The notes: a model not told the origin generated them from the sequence alone. 64,000 nucleotides of DNA from VSJD01 sp964617825 (GCA_964617825.1 CAZTWL010000015.1:22587-86586), one strand, 5' to 3'. Positions 45,538 to 54,909 are shown, counted from the first letter of the stretch. Made by a program: numbers and translations.

Positions 45538-46998
45538 TCATAACGTCTTGTTAAAGCGGATGACAATCAGGCTGTTTGGTTTGGCGTTGGCGACCGTTTG
45601 GCGGGTTCCGTTGGGCCAAAAGATTTCCAGGCTGACGGGCTCAGTTTGTTGACCGAGGCCGAAGTGAAGGGTCAGATCGTTCTGATTGCCTTCGCCCGTG
45701 CCGGCTTCCACCTGGCGGATAAGGACCTGGTCCTTAACTCGAATGCGCGCCTGGGCACCGATGGCCGAGCGGTTGACGTCCACGCCGTCGCCTTGGAGGT
45801 TGACCTTGATCCAGTTGGTCGCGCCGCCCTGATTGGCAAACAATTTTCCCGCGGTTGCCAGGTCCAGGTCGCCGTCATTGTCGTAATCGGCCCAAGCCGC
45901 CTGATAGGTGGGGGCCAGCTCGGCCAGCTGGGATGTGGCCGTCGTATCGACGAAGACAAAATTGCCTTCGTTGCGGTAGAGCACGGGAAAGTTCTTGATG
46001 CCCTTGGAAGCCGTGCCGTAAACTGTGGTGAAAAACAGGTCCAGGTTGCCGTCATTATCGTAGTCGCCCGCGCTTGGGCTGGCATAGGATTCCTGGTAGA
46101 ACACGCCGCATGTTCCGCGGTCATCGAAAGTGTAATGTTCACGTGGGCCGCGGTTGCGCAGGAAACGCGACTTGGGCTGGTCACCGCGATTATCCTGATG
46201 GGCAAAGTTGCCGGCAAACAGATCCATGTGCCCGTCGTTGTCGAAGTCTCCCCAGCAGGCGCCGATAGAGTGGCCGCCTTCGAAACCACGGGATGTCGCG
46301 ATGGCGTTATACGCGGCGGCGACATCCCGGAGTCTTCCCGTTCCGTCATTGCGCCATAGAATGTTGGGCTGCAATCGGTAGTTGGATGCGTACACATCCA
46401 GGTCGCCATCCTCGTCGAAATCGCAGGCGGTAACTCCGCGGGTGCGGTAGCATATGGAGTTCCAGCTGAGAATAAAACGCCGGCCCCGCTCGTTCATCAG
46501 GATCAAGTTGGGGTAAGTGATTCCGGCATTCCAGTCTTCGTAGCCGCCGATGTAAAGGTCCACAAAGCCATCGCCGTTAAAATCGCCCCAGCACGCGCCG
46601 CGGGAGACGCTCTTGGGCAGCGGTGGCAGATCGATCGGGGTAAAAGTTTTTCCGGCATTGTTGTGGTAGGCCTTTAAGTTGGACCAAGCAAACAGATCCG
46701 CAAAGCCGTCGTTGTCGAAATCCGCGGCGACGACTGTGCCGAGCTTGTCGGCAATCTTGCTGAAGTTCTTGCCGGCGTTGTTTCGCCAGACGATTCCCCC
46801 GGTGCAGAGATCGGTCCAGCCGTCATTGTCGATATCCACCCAGCAGGCGGCCGAGTTTTGCAGTTTCAAGCCCAATTCGTCCGTCCGATCCTTAAAGGCC
46901 GGCATGACTTGCTGGGCGCCGCTCGGAAGCCCCCACATCGAGATCCATAGGCACGCCAGCGACAGCAATCGGATGGAGATGAAATTGAACGTGCGCAT
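45538..46998 (-). CDS. Secreted FG-GAP repeat protein with C-terminal ASPIC/UnbV domain
   Basis: 486 residues from the ATG at 46998, with a signal peptide (LLSLACLWISMWGLPSGAQQ). About seven FG-GAP/calcium-binding blades repeat the DxDxDGxxD pattern: DIDNDGWTDL, DFDNDGFADLF, DFNGDGFVDLYIGG, DFDEDGDLDVY, DFDNDGHMDLFAG, DYDNDGNLDLFF and DYDNDGDLDL, predicting a seven-bladed propeller. The last ~100 residues are an UnbV/ASPIC domain (IRQVEAGTGEGNQNDLTLHF, VSLEIFWPNGTRQTV). Such proteins are surface or secreted and often act in adhesion; a ligand cannot be predicted. Confidence 0.93.
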   Translation of the reverse strand: MRTFNFISIRLLSLACLWISMWGLPSGAQQVMPAFKDRTDELGLKLQNSAACWVDIDNDGWTDLCTGGIVWRNNAGKNFSKIADKLGTVVAADFDNDGFADLFAWSNLKAYHNNAGKTFTPIDLPPLPKSVSRGACWGDFNGDGFVDLYIGGYEDWNAGITYPNLILMNERGRRFILSWNSICYRTRGVTACDFDEDGDLDVYASNYRLQPNILWRNDGTGRLRDVAAAYNAIATSRGFEGGHSIGACWGDFDNDGHMDLFAGNFAHQDNRGDQPKSRFLRNRGPREHYTFDDRGTCGVFYQESYASPSAGDYDNDGNLDLFFTTVYGTASKGIKNFPVLYRNEGNFVFVDTTATSQLAELAPTYQAAWADYDNDGDLDLATAGKLFANQGGATNWIKVNLQGDGVDVNRSAIGAQARIRVKDQVLIRQVEAGTGEGNQNDLTLHFGLGQQTEPVSLEIFWPNGTRQTVANAKPNSLIVIRFNKTL

Positions 46999-47161
46999 TT
47001 TTCCGAGCCCTTTATCGAAGAAATTCGAAATGTTTAAGGTCATGTTCGCAACACCAGGCAATCAGGCGCTAATGAAAAACGTTGGTTAAATTTCCAGGTA
47101 TTTTTCGATATGTTTACAGGTTCGCGATAATAGCCTGCGCTGGTTTTTATTTGCCATTGCC

Positions 47162-47875
47162 TTATTTCGGGTAACCGACGGGCATGATGTATAGCGGCTC
47201 CTGCTCCGCCGGGAGATTAAGCGCGGCCGACACGGCGGAATCGTCGAAAGCGCCGACCATGCATGTGCCCAGCCCGATGGCCTTGGCCTGAAGATGGACA
47301 TTCTCGCCGACATGGCCGACCTCCATATGCACATAGCGTCTGCCGCGTTTGCCATAGCGGCCGGTGGTTATGGAATAATTAGCCGCGAGCACCATAACCA
47401 GCGGCGCCTGCGCCACAAAATCCTGGCCTAGCGCAGCCGCTGCCAGAGGTTTGCGCTGGTCGCCGGCAAGCTGCAGTCCAAGGGCATGTTCCTCCGGCAG
47501 GTAACGGTAAACGCCGGCGGGAACATTGCCGCAGGTTTTTTCGCCGACAACCATGAAAAGCGTCAGGGGGTAGGTGGCGCCGGCGGAGGGCGCGGCGCGC
47601 TTGCGCCGGTCGGACGCGGTTATGCCCTGTGCGCACCATGCCATCTGGGACAATTGTTCTTTAGTAAGCGATTTGGCGGCATAACTCCGTTCCGAACGCC
47701 GCTGCTTGATGGCCGCCTCGACCGAAACAACGCCGATATCGTCGGGTTTGGGCAATTCGATCGTTGAGATTGTGGAATCGGGCTGCTTGTTTTCCATTGT
47801 ATTGGTTCCTCCCGAAAATCCGCTGGCATTGGCCATAAGGATTAAGCTCAAGATGCCGATGGCTCCATAGTTCAT
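47162..47875 (-). CDS. Secreted SagB/ThcOx-type nitroreductase-fold oxidoreductase
   Basis: 237 residues from the ATG at 47875 (AGGAGGAG upstream). Signal peptide MNYGAIGILSLILMANASGF. The nitroreductase fold is shown by AIKQRRSERSYAAKSLTKEQ, the SagB-type PSAGATYPL block, and LVMVLAANYSITTGRYGKRG with VGENVHLQAKAIGLGTCMVG. SagB/ThcOx proteins use FMN to oxidise azoline rings in peptide natural products, but secreted stand-alone members like this are common in environmental bacteria and lack nearby cyclodehydratase genes, so the substrate is unknown. Confidence 0.9.
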   Translation of the reverse strand: MNYGAIGILSLILMANASGFSGGTNTMENKQPDSTISTIELPKPDDIGVVSVEAAIKQRRSERSYAAKSLTKEQLSQMAWCAQGITASDRRKRAAPSAGATYPLTLFMVVGEKTCGNVPAGVYRYLPEEHALGLQLAGDQRKPLAAAALGQDFVAQAPLVMVLAANYSITTGRYGKRGRRYVHMEVGHVGENVHLQAKAIGLGTCMVGAFDDSAVSAALNLPAEQEPLYIMPVGYPK

Positions 47876-48067
47876 GGCTCCTCCTGATCGTTTACAGTTC
47901 GAATATTATCGCAAACGGCAAGAAGCGCTATAAAAAAACCGGGAAATCCCTGTTGCGCTTTCCGGGTCTGCGCACATTGCTATTTCCGACAACTTGATTC
48001 CAGAGTATATTCCCTTTCCTGTCGGGGTTGCCAACGAATTTTCGACCATCCAAATATAGGAGCTTTC

Positions 48068-49138
48068 ATGGCAAACAAAAAGTCGCGGGTTATCCGTTTC
48101 GGGCTGATCGGCTGCGGCATGCACGGGTATGGGGCGGTTGTTCCGGCGTTCCGGTCGGCGCAAGGCGTTCAGCTGGCGGCCGTGGCGGATTTAATGCCGG
48201 CGAATTTGGCCCGGCTCGATGACAAGAACATTGCCGGCTATACGGACTACCGGCAGATGCTGAAACAGGGAAAACTGGATGCGGTTTATATCGCGACACG
48301 AGTCGAGCACCACGGCGAGGCAGCCCTCGCGGCTTTCAAGGCCGGCTTGCATGTCATCACCGAGAAGCCCATGGCGGCTTCCATCCGCGAATGCCGCCGG
48401 ATGATTGCCGCAGCGGAAAAGGCCGATAAATTGCTGGGCGTTGATTTCGAGTGCCGTTACATTCCGGGTTTTCGGCAAATCAGGGCCTGGATCGCCGCCG
48501 GCCATATTGGACGTGTCCAGGCGATCCACCTCGACAGCATGTGGGATGGACACAAGATCTGGGGCCCATTGGGCGAGCGCCGGCGGCGCTTCTGCGACAG
48601 TTCCGGTTGCCTGGATTGCGGCATCCACAAACTGGATTTGGCCAGATATTTCAATGGCGGCGGCGCCTGGCGCGACATCAATGCTTTAGGCGCCTGGTTC
48701 GGCGAAAAAGTGAAATATCCCGCGCATATTGCCATCATGGCGCGTTTCGATACGGGCGCGCTGGTTACAGTCAACGCCAGCTTTGCGTTCACCGCCTATA
48801 TCAAGCGGCGCATGCAGGGCGCGGTCTTCTACGAGGGTCTTGCCATCCTGGGCGACAAGGGCGTCATCGTTTTGCATCAAAGTCCCGCCGGCGAAAAGCA
48901 TCTCGAGCTGGCGGGCGCAAAGCTGGCGAAAACGGTTCCATTCGCCGATCACGGCCATAGTTCCGTGATCACGCTTTTATTGAACGATTTTTCAAAATCC
49001 ATCCGCACGCGGACGCCGCTGCCTGGCGAAATTGCCACCGGTGCTGATGGCCTGGCGGCGCAGAGTTGCGCGGACGAAGCCAACCGCCTGGCAGTCAAGG
49101 CCGGCGACTCGAGCCGGCCGATGCCGGTTCGCGCCTGA
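48068..49138 (+). CDS. Gfo/Idh/MocA-family NAD(P)-dependent oxidoreductase
   Basis: 356 residues; AGGAGC lies 6 bases before the ATG at 48068. The Rossmann domain starts with FGLIGCGMHGYGAVVPAF, and the EKPMAASIRECRRM block carries the EKP motif typical of the family. The C-terminal alpha/beta domain has CLDCGIHKLDLARYF with the expected catalytic-region His. Substrates in this family are sugars and inositols. No sugar transporter or kinase is adjacent. It is convergent with the purH-like gene (2-base gap) and divergent from the SagB gene. Confidence 0.93.
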   Translation: MANKKSRVIRFGLIGCGMHGYGAVVPAFRSAQGVQLAAVADLMPANLARLDDKNIAGYTDYRQMLKQGKLDAVYIATRVEHHGEAALAAFKAGLHVITEKPMAASIRECRRMIAAAEKADKLLGVDFECRYIPGFRQIRAWIAAGHIGRVQAIHLDSMWDGHKIWGPLGERRRRFCDSSGCLDCGIHKLDLARYFNGGGAWRDINALGAWFGEKVKYPAHIAIMARFDTGALVTVNASFAFTAYIKRRMQGAVFYEGLAILGDKGVIVLHQSPAGEKHLELAGAKLAKTVPFADHGHSSVITLLLNDFSKSIRTRTPLPGEIATGADGLAAQSCADEANRLAVKAGDSSRPMPVRA

Positions 49139-49140
49139 TG

Positions 49141-49830
49141 TCAGGCGGGCATAACCCGGTATGTCTGGCGCACGGCATCGAACGGGCACTTGGCAAGGTA
49201 GGCGGCAATGGCGGTGTCGTAGGCGGCGGTATGGGCAAAAGCCTTGCGGGCCAGTTCGAAACGGGTCTTGAGCGATAATTTGCCTTCAGCCTGTTTCAAC
49301 TCCGATACGATGGAAGGGTAGTCGGCGGGATCGGTGACCGAGGCCACACGCAGAAAATTTTTGGCCGCGGCGCGCACCATGCACGGCCCGCCGATGTCGA
49401 TGTTGGCCCGCGCCTGTTCGGGGGTCGCCCCGCTTTTGGCGACGGTCCGGGCAAAGGGATAAAGATTGACGATGACCATGTCGATGGCCACGCCTTTGAC
49501 GCGCGCTAAATCTTCCGCATGGGCCGGATTGTAGGTCTCGCTTAACAGGCCCAGGTAGATTTTGAAATCCAGTGTCTTGACCAGCCCGCCCTGCATTTCC
49601 GGCTGGCCGGTATAAGCGGAAACTTGCACAAGATTGTTTTTAGCCATGTCTGCGCCAAGGCATTTCTGGAGCGCCTGGAACGTGCCGCCCGTGGAATAAA
49701 TGGTCAGGGACGGATTGATGCGTACCAGTTCGGGAATGAACGCGTCCAGTCCGGCCTTTTCCGACACGCTCACCAGCACATTGCGGACGCGCACGGCGTC
49801 ATCGATTTGCTCGACAAAATTAATCGCCAT
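49141..49830 (-). CDS. purH: Stand-alone IMP cyclohydrolase domain (PurH N-terminal half)
   Basis: 229 residues from the ATG at 49830 (GGAGG upstream). It should close formyl-AICAR to IMP, the last step of purine synthesis. Family blocks are clear: IYSTGGTFQALQ, VQVSAYTGQPEM, LVKTLDFKIYLGLL (in bifunctional PurH usually KTLHPKIHGG), IDMVIVNLYPFARTV and NIDIGGPCMVRAAAKNF. The AICAR formyltransferase domain that follows in bifunctional PurH (about 520 residues in all) is absent: the gene stops normally after residue 229, two bases before the end of the convergent gene. A separate formyltransferase gene must exist elsewhere if the pathway is complete. The KTLHP to KTLDF change should be weighed when judging activity. 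Confidence 0.88.
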   Translation of the reverse strand: MAINFVEQIDDAVRVRNVLVSVSEKAGLDAFIPELVRINPSLTIYSTGGTFQALQKCLGADMAKNNLVQVSAYTGQPEMQGGLVKTLDFKIYLGLLSETYNPAHAEDLARVKGVAIDMVIVNLYPFARTVAKSGATPEQARANIDIGGPCMVRAAAKNFLRVASVTDPADYPSIVSELKQAEGKLSLKTRFELARKAFAHTAAYDTAIAAYLAKCPFDAVRQTYRVMPA

Positions 49831-49851
49831 GAAAACCTCCGGGAAAATAAT

Positions 49852-49883
49852 GGTTAATGAGTAATGGGCAACTGACAATTGAT
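49852..49883. repeat. Possible short intergenic repeat unit
   Basis: GTTAATGAGTAATGGGCAAC, followed by TGACAATTGATA, sits just before the purH-like start. The reading MSNGQLTIDN resembles a microrepeat seen in intergenic DNA of many PVC and candidate-phylum genomes. Only one unit is present here, so this is a recognition call, not a proven repeat. Confidence 0.35.
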
Positions 49884-50108
49884 AACCGATACCGGCCGAA
49901 ATGTTCAATGAACAAAACAAGAACGGCGTCGGAAAAGTTACCAATTCGATGTCAGAACGCAAAGACTAATATTCATCAGGACCGCAATCGGTGTGGAATC
50001 CGATTTATTTCTGTTTTTTACCGACCTTGTTTGCTGTATGCTGCCCGTGTCCATTCAAAAAGGCCGCGCCGGGGCGCGGCGCGCAACATGCTCCGCAAGG
50101 CGGGACCA

Positions 50109-51608
50109 ATGACCGAATCGATTTCAAACCAAAATGCGCCCTGCGCGGTGGCGATAGTCGGCCGGCCGAATGTCGGTAAATCATCCATTTTCAACCGGCT
50201 GGTCGGCCAGCGGGTGGCGATTGTTCATGCCGAACGCGGTGTTACCCGGGATCGGCTGATGCGTGAAGTGCTGTGGGGTGATCGCCGCTTTGAATTGATC
50301 GATACTGGCGGCTTGGGCCGGCTTGAGGCGACGGACGATCCGGCGATTCTGTCCGGCGAGCGATTGGAAGCCCTCGTGCGGCGCCAGGTTGAAATCGCCG
50401 TCCAGGATGCTGCCGCCATTATTTTTGTGACCAATGTCGAATCCGGCGTTCTGCCCCAGGATGAGGAAGTGGCCGATTTTTTGCGCAAGAGCGGCAAGCG
50501 TATATTCGTTGCGGCCAACAAGGCCGACGATGCAAGTCACGATGCGCAGGCGGCTGTATTTGAGTCCTTGGGTTTTGCCGTTTTTCCCGTTTCCGCCACC
50601 CATAACCGCGGGTTTAAGGCCCTGATGGATGCGATCCTGCCGATCTTGCCGGTAGTGGAAAATCGTACGCTGCATTCTCCTTTGAGGGTGGCGATAGTCG
50701 GGCGGCCGAATGTCGGCAAATCATCGTTTATCAACCGTTTGTTGCAGAGCGACCGGGTCATCGTTTCGGCCATGTCCGGCACAACGCGCGACAGCGTGGA
50801 TGTTCCCTTTGTGGTCGGCCGGGACCTTCAGGCGCGGCATTATCTGCTGACCGATACGGCCGGCATCCGGCGTGCGGGCAAAATCCGTGAGTCCGTGGAG
50901 TTTTTCGGCTTGGATCGTTCCACGCGCAGCATTGCCGGCGCGGATGTTGTGGCGCTGGTGCTTGACGCTACCCAGGGTCCGACGGCGCAGGACAAGACCA
51001 TCTCCAGTCTGATTCAGGCCCATCACAAAGGGTGTCTCCTTTTGATTACCAAGTGGGATCTGATGACCAAATGGTCCGAGAGCGAATATCGCGAAGCATT
51101 GAGCAGAGCCGTGCCGTTTTGGAGTTCGGCGCCCGCCGTATTTGTTTCGTCCAAAACCGGATTTAACATCCGCAAATCGATTGAAACCATAGATGCAGTG
51201 GCGGCCCAGGTCGGATCGCAATTGCCCACGGGCATATTGAACCGCACGTTGATTCAGGCCTATGAGCGGGTTCCGCCGCCGTACGTCAAAGGCAAGCGCT
51301 TGAAAATATTTTATGCCACGCAAGTGGGCGTCAAGCCGATAACGATCTTGCTCTTTGTAAACGATGTCGCTAAACTTTTACCTGCTTATGAGGCATACCT
51401 GACGGGTGCTTTGCGCAAAACATTCGGTCTGGAAGGGGCGCCCATTGTTTTTAAATTGAAGCAACGTGTTGCCCGCCCGGGAATGCCGGCAAACAAAGTG
51501 ATCCGTGATGCTGCCGCCGGCGCGCAACAGCCCTGGCGGCGGCGGGCAAAGGGGACCACGCGCCAAGGAAAGGTTCGCCTGCGGCGCAAACGAACGGCAC
51601 GCCATTAA
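50109..51608 (+). CDS. der: GTPase Der (EngA), ribosome biogenesis
   Basis: 499 residues from the ATG at 50109. Essential double GTPase that matures the 50S subunit. Two G domains are visible: AIVGRPNVGKSSIFNRLVGQ with GVTRDR, IDTGGLG and AANKADD; then AIVGRPNVGKSSFINRLLQS with GTTRDSVD, TDTAGIRR and ITKWDLM. A C-terminal KH-like domain (RVPPPYVKGKRLKIFYATQ) and basic tail (RRRAKGTTRQGKVRLRRKR) follow. The upstream in-frame extension crosses a divergent promoter region and is rejected. Confidence 0.96.
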   Translation: MTESISNQNAPCAVAIVGRPNVGKSSIFNRLVGQRVAIVHAERGVTRDRLMREVLWGDRRFELIDTGGLGRLEATDDPAILSGERLEALVRRQVEIAVQDAAAIIFVTNVESGVLPQDEEVADFLRKSGKRIFVAANKADDASHDAQAAVFESLGFAVFPVSATHNRGFKALMDAILPILPVVENRTLHSPLRVAIVGRPNVGKSSFINRLLQSDRVIVSAMSGTTRDSVDVPFVVGRDLQARHYLLTDTAGIRRAGKIRESVEFFGLDRSTRSIAGADVVALVLDATQGPTAQDKTISSLIQAHHKGCLLLITKWDLMTKWSESEYREALSRAVPFWSSAPAVFVSSKTGFNIRKSIETIDAVAAQVGSQLPTGILNRTLIQAYERVPPPYVKGKRLKIFYATQVGVKPITILLFVNDVAKLLPAYEAYLTGALRKTFGLEGAPIVFKLKQRVARPGMPANKVIRDAAAGAQQPWRRRAKGTTRQGKVRLRRKRTARH

Positions 51609-51859
51609 CAGCTCCATCTGGAACTTAAACGCCCGGGTTGCATGTAATTCGACCGTGTTTTTGCCTGACAAGACCGGCATTCGGCCGATGTTGGGAACAT
51701 CGGCGTTGCTCAAGACAATGACAATTATACGTCTGAGCAAGGCATACGATCCAAAAGTTGGAATTTTGGATGTGTTCTGGAATTTCGGCGGTCGCATCGT
51801 TCCGACAACAGGGTCGTAATGAACTACTTACAGTTCTAAAAAATAAATATATTTTTTTC

Positions 51860-51888
51860 TTGGCATATACTACAGGTGGTGGTAGAAG
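51860..51888 (+). promoter_or_regulatory. Weak candidate promoter of nrdJ
   Basis: -35 TTGGCA (51860-51865), 17-base spacer, -10 TAGAAG (51883-51888), upstream of the palindrome at 51922. Confidence 0.33.
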
Positions 51889-51921
51889 CATAGCAGACAT
51901 GATTTTAGTAGCACATATAGT

Positions 51922-51936
51922 GGTCAATAATTGACC
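51922..51936. promoter_or_regulatory. Palindromic candidate operator upstream of nrdJ
   Basis: GGTCAAT-A-ATTGACC is a perfect 7-1-7 inverted repeat, 49 bases before the nrdJ ATG. Just upstream, GCACATATAGTG (51911-51922) loosely resembles the NrdR box pattern found at many ribonucleotide reductase genes. Confidence 0.42.
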
Positions 51937-51984
51937 GAAAACTGGTTTAATTGGCGTTCTGTCTGCTATTTAGGAGAGAGTGTT

Positions 51985-54909
51985 ATGCTTGAAACGCGCG
52001 AACCCGCAGGGCTGGCTTTGGGACTGGATATCAGCAAAATTGAAAATGACGCGGCCATGAATAACTCTCCAAAAACCAGGAATTCACGTAAAAACGGCCA
52101 AACTCAGGCAGCGAATCAAACTACCCGGAAAAAAGGCCTGGCCGTGACGCCGCTTTTTACCCGTCCGGGTGTTGATCCCTTCGATGAAATCGAATGGGAA
52201 AAGCGGCGGGCAGTCATCAAAAACGACAAAGGCGAAGTGGTCTTCGAGTCTAACGACATCGAAGTGCCGAAATCCTGGTCGATGCTGGCAACCAACATTG
52301 TGGCCTCCAAATATTTTTACGGCGCGCACGGCATGGATATCCAGGAAAAATCCCTACGCCAGCTGGTGCATCGCGTGGTGCGCACGATTACCGATTGGGG
52401 CATGCGTGACGGCTACTTTTCGTCGGCGGCGGATGGCGAAACCTTTTATAACGAGTTGGCCTACATCTGCGCAAATCAATATGGGGCCTTCAACAGCCCG
52501 GTCTGGTTCAACGTCGGTCTCCATCAGGTTTACGGCCTGTCATCTGCCAACAAGGCCTGCTATTACTTCAACCCGGAGACGGCCAAGATCGAACGCACGA
52601 GCGATTCCTACAAGCATCCGCAGTCGTCGGCCTGTTTCATTCAATCGGTGGCCGACAGCATGGAGGACATAATGCGCCTGGCCGCGTCGGAAGCCATGCT
52701 CTTCAAATACGGTTCCGGCACGGGAACGGATCTGAGCACGTTACGGAGCAGTCGCGAAAAACTTTCCGGCGGCGGCGTACCTTCCGGCCCCTTGAGTTTC
52801 ATGCGCGTATTCGACCAGGTTGCCGCGGTGATCAAGTCCGGCGGCAAGACGCGCCGCGCCGCCAAGATGCAGAGCCTCAAGGTGGATCATCCCGACATCG
52901 TTGATTTTATCCAATGCAAGGTGAACGAGGAAAAGAAAGCCCGTGCCCTGATTAAGTCCGGCTATGACGGTTCTTTCAATGGCGAGGCCTATTCCTCGGT
53001 CATGTTCCAGAATGCCAATCTCTCGGTGCGGGTCTCGGATGAGTTCATGAAGGCCGTGGATGCCGGCACGGTCTGGCACACGCGCGCCGTGACCACCGGA
53101 GAAATTGTGGACGTGCTGGAGGCGCGCATGGTGATGCAGAGCGCCGCCGATGCGGCTCATTTCTGCGGCGATCCCGGCCTGCAATACGATACCACCATCA
53201 ACCGCTGGCATACTTGTCCCGCCAGCGGGAGGATCAATGCCAGCAATCCCTGCTCGGAATACATGTTTGTGGATAACAGCGCCTGTAATCTGGCCTCCAT
53301 CAACCTGACGAAGTTCTCGGATGCCCATCATGTGTTCGATGTTCAGCGGTTTCAGCACGTGGTGCGCCTCCTGATAATTGCCCAGGACATCCTGGTGGAC
53401 AACGGCAGTTACCCGACGCCGGAGATTGCCGAAAATTCGCATCTATTCCGTCCCCTCGGCCTGGGCTATGCCAACCTTGGCGCCCTGATCATGAGCCTTG
53501 GCAAACCCTATGACAGCGATGAGGGGCGCGCATTTGCCGGCGCGGTGACCGCGCTGCTGACCAGTTATGCGTATACGACCTCGGCGGAAATTGCCGCCAC
53601 GCGCGGGCCTTTTGCGGAATACGCCAAGAACAGCGCCTCGATGATGGGCGTTCTGGGCATGCATCGGGATGCTTTGAACCACATCAAACACGATCAATGG
53701 ATTTCGCAGCTTACCCGTGAAGCGCGCCAAGCTTGGGACAATGCCATCGAAGCCGGGCGGCGGTTCGGCTTCCGCAATGCCCAGGTTAGCGTGCTGGCGC
53801 CGACCGGCACGATCGGGTTCATGATGGACTGCGACACAACCGGCGTTGAACCCGATATTGCCCTGGTTAAATACAAACAAATGGCCGATGGCGGCATGTT
53901 CAAGATCATCAACCAGACATTGCCGCTGGCGCTGAAACGCCTGGGGTATACTACCGAGCAGATTACGGCGATGCTGGCGCACATCAACGAGCACGACACC
54001 ATCGAAGAAGCGCCAGGTCTGAGCCCGGAACACTTGAAGGTTTTCGATTGTGCGTTCAAGCCCAAGAAAGGCACGCGTTTCATTGACTATAATGCGCATT
54101 TGAAAATGATGGCCGCCGTCCAGCCGTTTCTTTCCGGCGCGATCAGCAAAACCATCAATATGCCCGCCACGGCCACGCCCAAGGATATCTTCCAGGTGTT
54201 CATGGATGGCTGGAAGCTGGGCCTGAAAGCCGTGGCGATTTACCGTGACGGATCAAAGGGCATTCAGCCGGTCACCACGAGTAAAACAGGTGAAGAGGCC
54301 GCCGCTCCGGAAGGCTCCGCGGCGGCAGAAGCCACTCCCAAGCCGTTCCGGCATCGGATGCCTCGGACGCGCCAGTCCATCACGCACAAGTTCGAGGTGG
54401 GCGGACATCAGGGCTACTTGACCGTGGGCCTTTACGAAGACGGCACGCCCGGGGAATTGTTCATTACCATGGCCAAGGAAGGCAGCACGGTCGGCGGAAT
54501 TATGGATGCGTTCGGCACGGCCATTTCCATGTGCCTGCAGTACGGAGTTCCGCTCAGCACGCTGATCGAAAAATTTTGTCACAGCCGTTTCGAGCCGAGC
54601 GGCTTTACCTCGAACCCGGAAATTCCCTATGCCAAGTCGCTGGTGGATTATATTTTCCGCTGGTTGGACACGACTTTCCCGGATGGCCGGAATCAATCCA
54701 TGCGTCTGCTGCGGACAGGCTCCGATCAGGCCGAATCCAGGCCGGAGGTTGCACCTTCTGCTGCGGCGCCGGCGGAGGTTGCCGCGCCTGTGCAGTTCAA
54801 GGACATGCAGGCCGATGCGCCGCCCTGTTCCAACTGCGGCGCCATTACCGTACGCAACGGCGCCTGTTACCGCTGCTTCAATTGCGGCAACTCCATGGGA
54901 TGCTCCTGA
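51985..54909 (+). CDS. nrdJ: Adenosylcobalamin-dependent (class II) ribonucleotide reductase
   Basis: 974 residues from the ATG at 51985 (AGGAGAGAG upstream). It reduces ribonucleotides to deoxyribonucleotides using a B12-generated cysteine radical and needs no oxygen. Visible: QSSACFIQSVADSMEDIM, RFGSGTGTDLS-type FKYGSGTGTDLSTL, the active-site NPCSEYMFVDNSACNLASI, and APTGTIGFMMDCDTTGVEPD. The extreme C-terminus is a zinc ribbon with redox cysteines (CSNCGAITVRNGACYRCFNC, then CS). No ATP-cone is seen at the N-terminus. No cobalamin riboswitch was recognised upstream. pgpA follows after 19 bases. Confidence 0.95.
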   Translation: MLETREPAGLALGLDISKIENDAAMNNSPKTRNSRKNGQTQAANQTTRKKGLAVTPLFTRPGVDPFDEIEWEKRRAVIKNDKGEVVFESNDIEVPKSWSMLATNIVASKYFYGAHGMDIQEKSLRQLVHRVVRTITDWGMRDGYFSSAADGETFYNELAYICANQYGAFNSPVWFNVGLHQVYGLSSANKACYYFNPETAKIERTSDSYKHPQSSACFIQSVADSMEDIMRLAASEAMLFKYGSGTGTDLSTLRSSREKLSGGGVPSGPLSFMRVFDQVAAVIKSGGKTRRAAKMQSLKVDHPDIVDFIQCKVNEEKKARALIKSGYDGSFNGEAYSSVMFQNANLSVRVSDEFMKAVDAGTVWHTRAVTTGEIVDVLEARMVMQSAADAAHFCGDPGLQYDTTINRWHTCPASGRINASNPCSEYMFVDNSACNLASINLTKFSDAHHVFDVQRFQHVVRLLIIAQDILVDNGSYPTPEIAENSHLFRPLGLGYANLGALIMSLGKPYDSDEGRAFAGAVTALLTSYAYTTSAEIAATRGPFAEYAKNSASMMGVLGMHRDALNHIKHDQWISQLTREARQAWDNAIEAGRRFGFRNAQVSVLAPTGTIGFMMDCDTTGVEPDIALVKYKQMADGGMFKIINQTLPLALKRLGYTTEQITAMLAHINEHDTIEEAPGLSPEHLKVFDCAFKPKKGTRFIDYNAHLKMMAAVQPFLSGAISKTINMPATATPKDIFQVFMDGWKLGLKAVAIYRDGSKGIQPVTTSKTGEEAAAPEGSAAAEATPKPFRHRMPRTRQSITHKFEVGGHQGYLTVGLYEDGTPGELFITMAKEGSTVGGIMDAFGTAISMCLQYGVPLSTLIEKFCHSRFEPSGFTSNPEIPYAKSLVDYIFRWLDTTFPDGRNQSMRLLRTGSDQAESRPEVAPSAAAPAEVAAPVQFKDMQADAPPCSNCGAITVRNGACYRCFNCGNSMGCS

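Larger units (their letters stand above)
51609..51984. other. Structured leader region between der and nrdJ
   Basis: 376 bases with no gene. Three consecutive hairpins lie at 51684-51704 (9-bp stem GCCGATGTT, GGG loop), 51706-51740 (TTGCTCA..TGAGCAA plus three more pairs across a one-base bulge) and 51749-51771 (ATCCAAAA..TTTTGGAT). An AT-rich stretch follows, then a palindrome at 51922-51936 and the AGGAGAGAG ribosome-binding site of nrdJ. A 105-codon frame at 51505-51819 begins inside der and is not called. The hairpins may be part of der's 3' end, of an nrdJ leader, or of a REP-like element. Confidence 0.6.

Noticed and set aside
51505..51819. 105-codon plus-strand frame at the end of der
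   Set aside because: It begins inside der in another frame, and its unique part is covered by hairpins rather than coding signal.
51609..51984. Cobalamin riboswitch before nrdJ
   Set aside because: I cannot find the B12-box core (GCCACTG) or the expected multi-stem layout; only generic hairpins are seen.
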